DNA of 64,000 nt, taken from assembly GCA_019636755.1 (NCBI GenBank), contig JAHBWZ010000003.1:310001-374000 (forward strand), read 5' to 3'. This DNA comes from Phycisphaeraceae bacterium (lineage in GTDB: Bacteria; Planctomycetota; Phycisphaerae; Phycisphaerales; SM1A02). The position numbers were made by a program, and so were the translations under genes. Positions 16,225 through 24,820 of the stretch are shown piece by piece (within the stretch, counting starts at the first letter, position 1; each line of letters begins with the position of its first letter). The notes below the pieces were generated by a model. The model ran no database searches, had not been told where the DNA came from, and was given only the letters and a program-made list of their open reading frames with translations.

Positions 16225-16302
16225 GGCGCCGGCCGCCCCGCGTTTCGAGTCCGCGCAGGCAACGACACCGGTGACGGCCGGGTAGCCGCCGCGGCGGACG
16301 GG

Positions 16303-16319
16303 GGCGCACGCGGTGCGCC
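16303..16319. terminator. Hairpin between convergent genes
   Basis: GGCGCAC (16303-16309), loop GCG, GTGCGCC (16313-16319): a perfect 7-bp stem in the 139-bp gap between the convergent phosphatase and PilZ genes. There is no T-run. Confidence 0.35.
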
Positions 16320-16363
16320 GGGTCATCGCGCGGGGATCATCGCGCCGGATCGGGTCCGGCCGG

Positions 16364-17311
16364 TCAGGCCGACTGGCGGACAGGGGCCGGTCCGCCTCGC
16401 ATCGCGTGATTCGCCCGCTGCTGCAGCGCGATGAAGCGGCAGATCTGCTCAGACACGAACCGCTGGTGCACCGGGTTGTGTGCAAACTCGAAGGCCATGC
16501 CCGCGTACACCGTGTTCCCGCCCTCCAGGTGCGTGTGCACGACGCGCGCCGTCGCGCAGAACGGCGTCCGGATCTCGGGTGCGAGCGACAGGCTCGTCCA
16601 GAAGAAGCGGGTCCGGGAGAGGATCTGGGCGTGCTCCTGCGGCACGCCGACGCCGATCCCGCCGCCGCCGACGTTGAGAAGCGTCACCCGGATCGGCGGC
16701 CCGACCTCCGGCCGGATGTCGGATCCGGCTGGAACCGCAGGCATGCCGTCGCCCGATCGCTCCAGTTCGATGGCGAGTTCGTTGGCGCGCTCCGCCAGCA
16801 CCACGGACTGCAGATCCAGCAGCGGCCACAGGTCGACGTCGGGCAGGCTCAGGTGCGCGGTGTTCATCCGGTAGTAGTCGCGCCGCTGGCATCGATCGAC
16901 GCGGTCAGGCATGGCCAGCCGGAGGATCGCGACCTCTCGACCGCGCCCGTCGCAGAGCGCACCCCGGCCGACGACGCGCGTCCGGAAGCTCCAGCGGTTC
17001 TGACCGATCGCGAAGATCGCCACGAGTTCGGCGGCATCCTCGAACGGCAGATGACGTCCGAGCGCGACCGGATGTTCAACGACGATCTCCGACTCGCCGA
17101 TCTGCCGCAACGGGACGCGGAAGATCAGGTGGGCGCCGGCCTCCGCGTCGTCGTAGTCGCGGGCGACCGCCATCTCGAGCGACCCGGCGCGCTCCTGGAT
17201 CTCCTCGAGGGACCGCCGCCACTGCAGGGTTCTGAGTCGTCGGGCCGGCACTCCATGCACTCCGGGTCGAGCGGCCGCCGCCGGATGCGGGGCGCCTCGA
17301 TCCGGTTCCAT
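16364..17311 (-). CDS. PilZ-domain, YcgR-like c-di-GMP effector
   Basis: 315 residues. Residues ~30-140 form a YcgR-N-like beta domain (IFRVPLRQIGESEIVVEHPVALGRHLPF, LVAIFAIGQNRWSFRTRVVGRG). Next is RCQRRDYYR, the RxxxR-type c-di-GMP-binding motif at the PilZ boundary, then LLNVGGGGIGVGVP in place of the usual D/NxSxxG, and FWTSLSLAPEIRTPFCATARVVHTH. The protein probably slows motility or changes surface behaviour on binding c-di-GMP; no flagellar gene is nearby. ATG 17311 is the longest credible start, but GTG codons near 17260 are alternatives. It is divergent from the thioredoxin-like gene. Confidence 0.72.
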   Translation of the reverse strand: MEPDRGAPHPAAAARPGVHGVPARRLRTLQWRRSLEEIQERAGSLEMAVARDYDDAEAGAHLIFRVPLRQIGESEIVVEHPVALGRHLPFEDAAELVAIFAIGQNRWSFRTRVVGRGALCDGRGREVAILRLAMPDRVDRCQRRDYYRMNTAHLSLPDVDLWPLLDLQSVVLAERANELAIELERSGDGMPAVPAGSDIRPEVGPPIRVTLLNVGGGGIGVGVPQEHAQILSRTRFFWTSLSLAPEIRTPFCATARVVHTHLEGGNTVYAGMAFEFAHNPVHQRFVSEQICRFIALQQRANHAMRGGPAPVRQSA

Positions 17312-17502
17312 CGGCAGACGAGGACCGCCGGGTTCGGCTCTGCGCGAAGGACGGTCAGAGCGGATCGGCACGACCCGCACCGGTCGCCCAGCCTCCCCTC
17401 CGATAAGAGTGTGACCCGCCTGCCGGCGCAGAACAAGGCATCCCGGGGACGCACCCGGGACGTCGGTCAGGATTCCGTGGAATTCCCGGGGGCGCGCGAC
17501 GG

Positions 17503-17508
17503 TACGAT
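17503..17508 (+). promoter_or_regulatory. Possible -10 hexamer of the thioredoxin-like gene
   Basis: TACGAT, 58 nt before ATG 17567, the same hexamer seen before other genes here. No good -35. Confidence 0.35.
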
Positions 17509-17566
17509 GCATCCTGTCGGCCCGCGCCGCCTCGTCCGGGCGGCACTCCGACAGGGAGTTCCCGCC

Positions 17567-18376
17567 ATGCGCCTGCAGCCTTCGACCACGGTCCTGTGTG
17601 TTCTCGCCTGTTCCGCCGCGGCGCTCGCCGCGGTCATCCAGTCCGGCAGCATCACCGAACGGGATCGAACCCGTCTCGCCGCCGCCCGGCAGACGCACGG
17701 CGCCGAGGTCGAGCGTGCGACGAATGCGTGGCGCGTGAACGTCGATCGTGCCAACCGCGCGCTGGAGCGTGCCTACGCGGACCTCATCGAGCGCTGCGAG
17801 CGCCGGGGCGACACCGAGACGGCCGAGTCGCTCCGCACCGAGTTGCGCGACGCGATCGCCTCGACCGCGGCCCCCGGTCCGGACGCTGCGCAGGCCGCCG
17901 CACCCGCCAGTCCGCCTCCGGCGCCCGCCGGGTTCGTCGAGCTTCGCCGGATGATCGGCGACACGCTCGTCGACGCGCGCGGCAGCACGGTGCCCGCCGA
18001 TCGGATCGCCGGAAACCGGTACGTCCTCCTGTACTTCTCGGCAGGCTGGTGCGGACCCTGCAAGGCGTTCACGCCGCAGCTCGCGCAGTTCTACACCGAG
18101 CGTGGCGCCAAGGCGGGTGTCGAAGTCATCTTCATCTCGTCCGACCGAAGCGCCGACGACATGGCGCAGTACATGCAGGGATCCGGCATGCCGTGGCTTG
18201 CCGTGCCGTATGCCCGCGTCCCGGAGACCGGCATCAAGGCGAAATGGGCGGCTCGGGGAATTCCCCACGCGGTCCTGCTCGGGCCGGATGGGAAGGTCCT
18301 CTCGGCGTCGCAGCAGCCCGACAGCAACAAGCACGCCTCGGATGTCCTCCAGGATCTCCGGAAGCTGGTCGGCTGA
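17567..18376 (+). CDS. Exported thioredoxin-fold protein (TlpA/nucleoredoxin-like)
   Basis: 269 residues. ATG 17567 follows AGGGAG at an 8-nt spacing. Residues 1-25 form a signal peptide or membrane anchor. A helical coiled segment (about 30-90) and a Pro/Ala-rich linker precede the thioredoxin fold (about 125-269). The active site SAGWCGPCKAFTPQL has Cys162 and Cys165; EVIFISSDRS and IPHAVLLGPDGKVL (cis-Pro) complete the fold. It likely reduces or isomerises envelope disulfides. The AhpC-TSA/nucleoredoxin flavour is suggested by FISSDRSADDM. It is monocistronic and convergent with the methyltransferase. Confidence 0.87.
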   Translation: MRLQPSTTVLCVLACSAAALAAVIQSGSITERDRTRLAAARQTHGAEVERATNAWRVNVDRANRALERAYADLIERCERRGDTETAESLRTELRDAIASTAAPGPDAAQAAAPASPPPAPAGFVELRRMIGDTLVDARGSTVPADRIAGNRYVLLYFSAGWCGPCKAFTPQLAQFYTERGAKAGVEVIFISSDRSADDMAQYMQGSGMPWLAVPYARVPETGIKAKWAARGIPHAVLLGPDGKVLSASQQPDSNKHASDVLQDLRKLVG

Positions 18377-18418
18377 GACGGCCCGGCGCGTCTGCCCACG
18401 GCGCCGCCCCGCGTGCAC

Positions 18419-19117
18419 TCAGGCAGGCAGGCGTGTCCACCACAGCAGGTTCGACCTGGCATCCCGCTGCGGCGGACCGAACGGGAGTCCGTCCACGAGG
18501 AGTCGCAGCGATCCGTCCGTCCAGAGACGGAAGAGCCGTTCGCCGGGCCCCGGATGCGGGCGCGCAGGATCGACCTCCGCGCCGGACCGGAGCGTGAACG
18601 TCTCATCGGTGGCCGACCAGGCCATCTGCACCTCACCGCGTCCGTCGATCCCGGCGCACCAGTCACCGCTCGCGACGAGCGGCCAGAAGGACGAGGGGAG
18701 ATCGTCGATCACCAGCCGCCCGCCCGGCACGAGTCGCGCGCAGGCACGGCGCACCAGTCGCCGTGCCTCGCCGGGTTCCGCGAATTCCATGAGCGTGTTC
18801 CCGAGCAGGAGGACGGCGTCGAACCGGATGCCGTGGAGACCGCGCCAGGGCGAACGCACGTCCTGCTGAGCGACGACGATCGGCGGCGACCCCGGCGACG
18901 GCGCGGCGCAGCGAGCCAGGCGGCTCGCGTCCCGGTCGATACCGTGGCAGCGGTGGCCGGCCGCAGCGACGGCGCGCAGCACGCGGCCCGCGCCGCATCC
19001 GAGTTCCAGGACGCGCCGCCGGCGTGAACCGAGCAGCCGCAGGACACCCGCCACCTGGCGCCGGCTCTCTGCGGCGGTGAACGGTCGATCCTCGCTGAGC
19101 AGGTTCCCTTCCGTCAT
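18419..19117 (-). CDS. Class I SAM-dependent methyltransferase
   Basis: 232 residues with a Rossmann methyltransferase core: motif I VLELGCGAGRVLRAV (about 35-50), acidic HGIDRDASRL after strand 2, IVVAQQDVRS, FDAVLLLGNTLMEF (motif IV region) and LVPGGRLVIDDLP. The substrate cannot be told; the C-terminal part (GERLFRLWTDGSLRLLVDG) may form the substrate lid. ATG 19117 has no clear Shine-Dalgarno sequence. It starts 66 nt after the transglutaminase gene in the same direction, so it may be the last gene of the scpB operon. Confidence 0.83.
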   Translation of the reverse strand: MTEGNLLSEDRPFTAAESRRQVAGVLRLLGSRRRRVLELGCGAGRVLRAVAAAGHRCHGIDRDASRLARCAAPSPGSPPIVVAQQDVRSPWRGLHGIRFDAVLLLGNTLMEFAEPGEARRLVRRACARLVPGGRLVIDDLPSSFWPLVASGDWCAGIDGRGEVQMAWSATDETFTLRSGAEVDPARPHPGPGERLFRLWTDGSLRLLVDGLPFGPPQRDARSNLLWWTRLPA

Positions 19118-19183
19118 GCATGGTTCCGGCGATGCTTCCCGAGGGGCGCGGCCCGGCGCACGACCGCGTGGTCGAGGTGACGG

Positions 19184-21469
19184 CTACCGGGGGGGACGGG
19201 CGGACCTGAACCGGCTGATCAGCTGGAGGAGTTCCTCGACGCGCATCCGATCCTCGTCGGTCAGCGAACGGCCGCCGAATCGTGCGGCGTAGTACACCGC
19301 GACGATCTCGCGGACCGGCGCCGCGAGCCCCGGATCCGTGACGGCCAGTCGTTCCGCGAACGCGTCCGGCGGCATCCACGGCGGCTTCGGACGTCCGATG
19401 CGCGCCAGCTGGTGCAGGACGCGCGGATAGAACGCGAGTTCGGCAAGCCGGCGCCGCGCATGGCGCAGCGGCAGACGACCCAGGCCGAAGAGCTGCGAGA
19501 GCGACCGCAGGCGCAGGCTCCAGCGCACCAGGATGACCAGCGAGGTCACCACCACCAGCGAGACGACGGCCATCCAGATGTATCCGACGTTCCCGAAATG
19601 GAACGCCCGGTTGATGCGGTCCAGTCGTTCCCGCAGGACCTCGATCGCGCCCGCCAGCACGCCCCGGCCGGGGCGCGGTTCGATGACCTCGAAGAGCCGG
19701 GCCTGGGCGGCGCGGTCGTAGCCGACGAAGTGCTGCTGCCAGGCGCCCTCGAGGACGGAGTAGAACCGGCCGAATCGATCCGCGATCGTCGGATCGGGCG
19801 TTCCGGCCGGAAGGATGGCGCCGGGCGGCGTCGGATCGACCTCGATCCAGACGCCATCGGCCGCACGGAACTCCGCCCACGCATGTGCCGCCGACTGATC
19901 GACGAAGTACGCGTCCGCGACGGGATCGAACCGATGGGCGACCCATCCCGTGACGACCCGCGCATCGATGCCGGCGACGCGGCACAGCGCGGCGAACGCG
20001 GACGCGAAGTATTCGCAGTGCCCGGCGCGCGTCTCCAGGACGAACTGAACGACCGGATCGATCCCGGGCCGGATCGCGGTTCCGCTGAGATCGAGCGTGT
20101 ACCGGAATCGACCGCTCTGAAGCCACCATCCGATGGCATGCGCGGCATACTCGGTCCACTCCGGTTCATCACCGGTCGGCGCCGGCGGCACGCCGCTGTC
20201 GCGCAGGATCTCTTCAACGACCGGGCGCAGCGCCTGGTACTCGTCGCGGGAGGGATCGGCGAACACGCTCGCGGCCGATGCCGGCGCCGGCGGGAACCGG
20301 CGGGCGCGATCGGCCAGCAGCGGACGGGGGACATCGATCCACGCGTCGATCTCGATCGTCGGTATCCAGCGACTCCGCCGCGGGAACCGGAGGACCCCGG
20401 ACTCCTCGGCGAACCGGACGGTCCTCGGTGTCTCCGACCGCAGCGCGACAGGATGGGCGATGGAGAAGAGGTTCGGCGTCGGGCGTTCGAACCTGAACTC
20501 CTGCCGGATGACCTGTCCGCCCGAGGACGCGGCGGCGAGCTCACCGATCGGCAGAACGAGCCCTGCCGGCGTCTGGAGTTCCTCGTGCGGCACGCTGCGC
20601 GCCCGCCAGATGCCGCGTTCGTAGACCTCCAGCACGGCGCCGCGGAAGTAGATCGGCGTCGGCAGCCGGACCGGGCGACCGTCCGGTTCCCTCAGGCGCA
20701 CCGAGAACACCGGGCGCCTGGAGACCGACAGCCGGGAACTGCTGAGAAGCCTGACATCCTCGCTGAAGCCCGTCACCTGCTGTCGATCGGAGCCGCGATC
20801 GAGTCCCGGGATCCCGATCGCCACGCCGCGCGGCACCGACAGGAACACGATCAGACTGATGAGGAGGCCGACGCCCGTGATGCCCACGGAGAGCCCGCGG
20901 AACTGCGCCTGGAACCGACGGCCGGTCGTGGGCTGCACGGATCCGACAGTGATCGCCTGGGCGCCGTCATCCAGCCCCGTGCGCCGGCGCACGAGCACGA
21001 GATCCTCGTGATCCCGATGCAGCTGATACAGCAGCGCGGCCTGCACGAACAGGATCGCGTAGACAAGCAGGAGGAAGCCGAGCAGCAGGCCGGGCGAGAA
21101 CGTCATGCAGGACGCAAGGACCAGCACGAGGCTCAGGCTGAGCAGGTGCGCGTGGTCGCGGGCACAGCGGCGGTCATACAGCTTGATCACGATCAGCCAG
21201 AGGCAGAACTGGCCGAGAAGGTCCGGCAGGTGGCGGCGTGCCGAAAGGAACTCCGCGAACATCATGCCGGTCACCGCGATGACGAGCAGGTTGGATACCC
21301 AGTGCGGGAGCGTGCGCCCGCGCGGGCCCTCGGTGATGAACCAGGAGAGGATGGCCAGCACACCCGCGACGAGCACCGCGCCGGGATCGCTGCGCGTCAT
21401 GGCGAACGTCGCGATCGCCGCGATGACCGTCAGCAGACAGAGCAGCGTGAATCGGCGGATGAGAATCAC
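19184..21469 (-). CDS. TgpA-like membrane transglutaminase (DUF3488)
   Basis: 761 residues. The first ~220 residues hold six to seven membrane helices (DUF3488 type). A periplasmic segment contains the transglutaminase core: RAGHCEYFASAFAALCRVAGI with catalytic Cys about 485, SAAHAWAEF with the His, and WIEVDPTPPG with the Asp. One more helix (GYIWMAVVSLVVVTSLVILVRW, about 630) precedes a cytoplasmic DUF4129-like tail. Its ATG overlaps the DUF58 stop as ATGA, showing coupled translation. DUF58-transglutaminase pairs usually act with a MoxR ATPase, which is absent here. The biological substrate is unknown. Confidence 0.9.
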   Translation of the reverse strand: MILIRRFTLLCLLTVIAAIATFAMTRSDPGAVLVAGVLAILSWFITEGPRGRTLPHWVSNLLVIAVTGMMFAEFLSARRHLPDLLGQFCLWLIVIKLYDRRCARDHAHLLSLSLVLVLASCMTFSPGLLLGFLLLVYAILFVQAALLYQLHRDHEDLVLVRRRTGLDDGAQAITVGSVQPTTGRRFQAQFRGLSVGITGVGLLISLIVFLSVPRGVAIGIPGLDRGSDRQQVTGFSEDVRLLSSSRLSVSRRPVFSVRLREPDGRPVRLPTPIYFRGAVLEVYERGIWRARSVPHEELQTPAGLVLPIGELAAASSGGQVIRQEFRFERPTPNLFSIAHPVALRSETPRTVRFAEESGVLRFPRRSRWIPTIEIDAWIDVPRPLLADRARRFPPAPASAASVFADPSRDEYQALRPVVEEILRDSGVPPAPTGDEPEWTEYAAHAIGWWLQSGRFRYTLDLSGTAIRPGIDPVVQFVLETRAGHCEYFASAFAALCRVAGIDARVVTGWVAHRFDPVADAYFVDQSAAHAWAEFRAADGVWIEVDPTPPGAILPAGTPDPTIADRFGRFYSVLEGAWQQHFVGYDRAAQARLFEVIEPRPGRGVLAGAIEVLRERLDRINRAFHFGNVGYIWMAVVSLVVVTSLVILVRWSLRLRSLSQLFGLGRLPLRHARRRLAELAFYPRVLHQLARIGRPKPPWMPPDAFAERLAVTDPGLAAPVREIVAVYYAARFGGRSLTDEDRMRVEELLQLISRFRSARPPR

Positions 21470-22728
21470 CGCGGCGCCCCCGGGGGTCGGGCCGCGCCGG
21501 CGGGCGTTCGGCGGAGCAGGCGCTGGATCAGCACCGAGGCCCGCAGTCCGCCGGGCGGCACCGATGCGCGCAGGCCGTCACCCGCGGGCTCCGCGCGGAG
21601 GGGATCGCTTCCCGCGTAGATCCGCTCGGTGGACGCCGAGGAGAGATGAATGGCGTCCTCCGGGACCACCGTCGGATCAATTGTTCCCGGATGCACCACC
21701 ACGATGCCGGCGGATTCGCGCTGATCCTGGCGTACCTGCTCGGTCGCGCGGACCCGCGGGGATTCGAGGTCGATCGCCGCGAGTGCGGACATGATCCGCG
21801 CGCAGTGTCGTGCGCCGCGGCGCAGCGGCACCGGCTGCTCGTTGAATCCGAGGATCGTCAGTCCGACTTCGAATCCGTCGGCATCCGCCGCCGCCGCGAG
21901 CGAGGCGGCCAGGGAGATCGCGGCCTCCTCCGCGTCCGATCCGGCGGCACGCGCCCCCTGCGCATCAACCAGCCGAAGGACCAGCCTGAGCCGCGGCGGC
22001 GCCGGCGGCGACCGGTCGATGACGAGCATCGGATCGCGATGCGCGGTCCGCTTCCACGCCACGTGACGGAGTTCATCTCCCGGTCGATACTCGCGCAGTC
22101 CGAAGAAGTCCTCACCGCGTCCCGCGCGCCGCGCCGCGCGCATGCCGGTCGGCCCGGCCGCAATCAGCCGCGTCAGGAATCCACGGCGGATCGCCCGGAC
22201 CTGCGGCCATACGCGGAGCCGTTGCGACTGCAGGGAGATCCCGCGGAACCGCAGGAGACCGAACGGAAAGTCCGTGCTCAGCCGCATGCGCTCGAAACGG
22301 AAGTCGCCGCGTCGAGCCGGCACGAAGATCGCTTCGCCGTGGACCTCCTCGCCCGGGCCGACATGCATGACCCACGCCGGTGCGGCCTTCAGGGACCGCT
22401 CCCACCCGTCGGGCATGCCCGTGGGCAGTTCCTCGATCCGGAGCCCGAACACGGGAATGAACCGCCCGTGATGGCGCACGGCGTAGCGCACGATGAACGG
22501 CTCGCCCACCACCGCGTGATCGCCGGGAATCCGATGCGCGGAGACGATCCGCAGGGACACCGCCGGCACCGCCCATGAGAGGATGAGCGCCGCGGACATC
22601 GCGCCGAACACCCAGAAGAGCAGGTTGAGACCGGTGAGCATGGCGGCGATGCAGACCGCCGCCGCCAGCAGCAGAAAGATCCAGAACACGAGTCCGACGC
22701 GCAGGCTCCGACGCATGGCTGGCTTCAC
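21466..22728 (-). CDS. DUF58-domain membrane protein
   Basis: 420 residues. Two N-terminal membrane segments (VGLVFWIFLLLAAAVCIAAML and LLFWVFGAMSAALILSWAV) are followed by a beta-rich region. The DUF58 core is GRGEDFFGLREYRPGDELRHVAWKRTAHRDPMLVIDR (about 205-240), and a vWA-like C-terminal half starts with LRLVLRLVD. DUF58 proteins are partners of MoxR ATPases and TgpA-like transglutaminases in envelope maintenance. The gene overlaps both neighbours by ATGA (22725-22728 and 21466-21469), so the trio is translated as a unit. Confidence 0.88.
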   Translation of the reverse strand: MKPAMRRSLRVGLVFWIFLLLAAAVCIAAMLTGLNLLFWVFGAMSAALILSWAVPAVSLRIVSAHRIPGDHAVVGEPFIVRYAVRHHGRFIPVFGLRIEELPTGMPDGWERSLKAAPAWVMHVGPGEEVHGEAIFVPARRGDFRFERMRLSTDFPFGLLRFRGISLQSQRLRVWPQVRAIRRGFLTRLIAAGPTGMRAARRAGRGEDFFGLREYRPGDELRHVAWKRTAHRDPMLVIDRSPPAPPRLRLVLRLVDAQGARAAGSDAEEAAISLAASLAAAADADGFEVGLTILGFNEQPVPLRRGARHCARIMSALAAIDLESPRVRATEQVRQDQRESAGIVVVHPGTIDPTVVPEDAIHLSSASTERIYAGSDPLRAEPAGDGLRASVPPGGLRASVLIQRLLRRTPAGAARPPGAPR

Positions 22729-23189
22729 CGATGCCGCTCGAACTGCTCGCGGAGCGGATCAAGCGTCTGGAGTTCCGTCGACTCGCCGTCGCGCATGACG
22801 ATCACCACCCGCTTCCGCCCGGAAGGAAACGCGACGATCTGTTCGACCGTCTCGTAGCCGGCGCGGGAGGCCTGGACAAGCCAGAGTTCCTGCATCCACC
22901 CGGCGCCGAACTCCCCGATCGGGATCGAGAGATCTCCCGAAGGGCCGCTGCGCCCGCCGGCAGCCACTTTCCTGCTCAGGCGATCGGGATCCCGGATCAC
23001 GCGGATGGCGACGCCCGGGATTCCGGGTGCCTCGGCGTATGGATCCCGGCCCGGATCAACGAACAGCACGTCACCGAAGTCGCCACGGACGACGCGCCCT
23101 TCCAGCGTGTACGAGGCGCACCCGCCGGGCAGGGTCGTGAGCAGGATGCAGAGGGCGATCGCAGAAGCGCTGGTGTGCGGTCGTGGCAT
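22725..23189 (-). CDS. Small putative lipoprotein in the DUF58 operon
   Basis: 154 residues. A signal sequence ends in the lipobox-like LPGGC (Cys about 24), so the protein is probably lipid-anchored. The mature part (SYTLEGRVVRGDFGDVLFVD ... GIPGVAIRVIRDP ... SRAGYETVEQIVAFPSGRKRVVIVM) resembles a carboxypeptidase-regulatory-like beta-sandwich, by pattern only. It starts 24 nt after scpB and overlaps the DUF58 gene by ATGA. No specific function is recognised. Confidence 0.7.
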   Translation of the reverse strand: MPRPHTSASAIALCILLTTLPGGCASYTLEGRVVRGDFGDVLFVDPGRDPYAEAPGIPGVAIRVIRDPDRLSRKVAAGGRSGPSGDLSIPIGEFGAGWMQELWLVQASRAGYETVEQIVAFPSGRKRVVIVMRDGESTELQTLDPLREQFERHR

Positions 23190-23213
23190 GCGATTCGATC
23201 CGGTCTCGCGGCG

Positions 23214-24203
23214 TCAGTCCGCGGACTCCGCGACGGCATCCGCAGGCGCGGCCGATCCGGTTGCACGCGGCTCGGCGCGCGACACTTCGAGGAGCGGCGG
23301 ATCCGGGCGGGCCGTCGCCGCGGCGCCGGCGTCCGCCGTCGCGGGCAGGACGCGCGGTCGATCGGCCGGCGCTCCTGCGACCACCGGCAGGTCATCCAGG
23401 GACGCCAGTCCGAAGACCTTCAGAAATTCCCGCGTGGTGCCATACAGCATCGGGCGCCCGAGTTCCTCGGCGCGACCGGCGATCCGGATCAGTCGCCGTT
23501 CCATGAGCCCCCGGAGCACTTCGCCGCAGGCGACACCGCGGATCGCCTCGATCTCCGCCCGGAGGACCGGCTGCCGATACGCGATGATCGCCAGGGTCTC
23601 GATCGCGGAGTTCGACAGCCGCGACTGCTGGCGGTCTCGCTGCTGGCGCAGGTGCAGCGGGCCGAACTCGGGGCGCGTCAGCATGCGCCACCCGCCCGCG
23701 AGGCGCTCGATGCGGAAGGCACGACCGGTGTCGTCCGCGCTGCGGTTGATCGCCTCGACCGCGTCCCGAAGCCGCCCGGGCGCCCCCTTGCCGTGCAGGC
23801 CCAGCAGCGCCGCGAGCCGACCATCGGAGAGCGGACGATCCGCGGTGAGCAGCACCGCTTCGACGCGGGCGGTCAGCGGCAGGTGCGGAAGGAGTTCCTC
23901 GGGTGTCACGCCATCCGCATCAGTGGACGGATCCGCATGATCCGTGGCAGGGATCGGCGCGGGACCGGGCCCAGGCGCTCCGTCCGTCGACGCGGCGGAC
24001 TCCCCAGACGCACGACCGGCGCGCCGGCGCGGGGCGCGCGGACGAGCGCCAGTGCCTGTGTCGGAGCCTGAGTCGGAGCCCGAGTCGGACGGCCCATCGG
24101 GACGCCGGACATCGTCCGATCCGGGGCGCTCGGCGTCGGACTGCTCCGGCGCGGTCATCCCGGGAGCGATGCGGGCGCGTGCGGCGTCTGGACGGGCAGG
24201 CAT
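23214..24203 (-). CDS. scpB: Segregation and condensation protein B
   Basis: 329 residues. ScpB binds the kleisin ScpA and SMC in chromosome condensation. Residues 1-95 are an acidic, Ser/Gly/Asp-rich extension, including an SDSGSDSGSD run made by a short nucleotide repeat. The two winged-helix domains follow: LLPHLPLTARVEAVLLTADRPLSDGRLAALLG and SNSAIETLAIIAYRQPVLRAEIEAIRGV...LMERRLIRIAGRAEELGRPMLYGTTREFLKVFGL, the latter being the family signature. A second low-complexity tail closes the protein. ATG 24203 is supported by TACGCT exactly 6 nt upstream (leaderless); ATG 24158 is the alternative. scpA and smc are not in the window. Confidence 0.9.
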   Translation of the reverse strand: MPARPDAARARIAPGMTAPEQSDAERPGSDDVRRPDGPSDSGSDSGSDTGTGARPRAPRRRAGRASGESAASTDGAPGPGPAPIPATDHADPSTDADGVTPEELLPHLPLTARVEAVLLTADRPLSDGRLAALLGLHGKGAPGRLRDAVEAINRSADDTGRAFRIERLAGGWRMLTRPEFGPLHLRQQRDRQQSRLSNSAIETLAIIAYRQPVLRAEIEAIRGVACGEVLRGLMERRLIRIAGRAEELGRPMLYGTTREFLKVFGLASLDDLPVVAGAPADRPRVLPATADAGAAATARPDPPLLEVSRAEPRATGSAAPADAVAESAD

Positions 24204-24209
24204 GGTGAC

Positions 24210-24215
24210 AGCGTA
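24210..24215 (-). promoter_or_regulatory. -10 hexamer 6 nt before scpB
   Basis: TACGCT followed by 6 nt and ATG 24203; fits TANNNT and predicts a leaderless transcript for the scpB-lipoprotein-DUF58-transglutaminase operon. Confidence 0.45.
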
Positions 24216-24308
24216 TCACGGCCGGGCGCCGCCGCGCCGCGGGGCGTTCGTCTCCACGGCGCGCCTGCGCTCCGTGACGATGCCGATGCACCGTTCGAGC
24301 CTTGACGC

Positions 24309-24707
24309 TCAGGCGTGCTGCAGCAACTGCAGGTGACTGCGTGCCCGGGCCTGTCCGGCCTCTGCCTCGCTCCGGTCGATGCCGCCCTCCAGCGCCCGCG
24401 CATTCGCCGCCTCCAGCGCCTGGTTCGCAGTGGCCCGGTCGACCCGGTCCGGCGGGAGTGCCCGTTCAGTCAGGATCGTCAGGCCGCCGGCATCGATCTG
24501 GGCGAACCCACCGTCGACCGCCATCCATTGCGACCCGCCGCCCGGGAGGTCCAGCCGGAGCAGCCCGATCCCGAGCCGGGCCAGGAGCGGCGAGCGACCC
24601 TGCATCACGCCGAGCTGTCCGTCCCAGGAGGGGATCGACGCGTAGGTCACCTCGGCGTCGAAGACCGACTCTGACGGGGTGACGACCATGCAGCGGAACG
24701 TGCTCAC
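24309..24707 (-). CDS. atpC: F1Fo ATP synthase epsilon subunit
   Basis: 132 residues, the usual length. STFRCMVVTPSESVFDAEVTYASIPSWDGQLGVMQGRSPLLARLG is the typical N-terminal beta-sandwich, and a C-terminal helical hairpin rich in Ala/Arg/Glu follows (DRATANQALEAANARALEGGIDRSEAEAGQARARSHLQLL). It regulates F1 rotation and ATP hydrolysis. GTG 24707 has GGAG 10 nt upstream and gives the expected N-terminus; ATG 24690 is an alternative. It stands alone between fabF and scpB: no atpD or other ATP synthase gene is in the window, although atpC normally follows atpD. Confidence 0.88.
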   Translation of the reverse strand: MSTFRCMVVTPSESVFDAEVTYASIPSWDGQLGVMQGRSPLLARLGIGLLRLDLPGGGSQWMAVDGGFAQIDAGGLTILTERALPPDRVDRATANQALEAANARALEGGIDRSEAEAGQARARSHLQLLQHA

Positions 24708-24820
24708 GACTGACGAGCTCCGACGGGAGGGGTGGGACCGGGGCGGGTCGGCGAGTGTACCGCCCGTGATCGCGCGCGGCAACGGCGCCCCGGCTCGATG
24801 CCGGCACCCGACGACCCGGC

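Noticed and set aside
24053-24092. GTGCCTGTGTC and tandem GAGTCGGAGCC units inside scpB as a repeat-array outlier
   Set aside because: They lie in the low-complexity coding segment for SDSGSDSGSD and lack the conserved GACAGGCACTCGC unit; codon repetition explains them.
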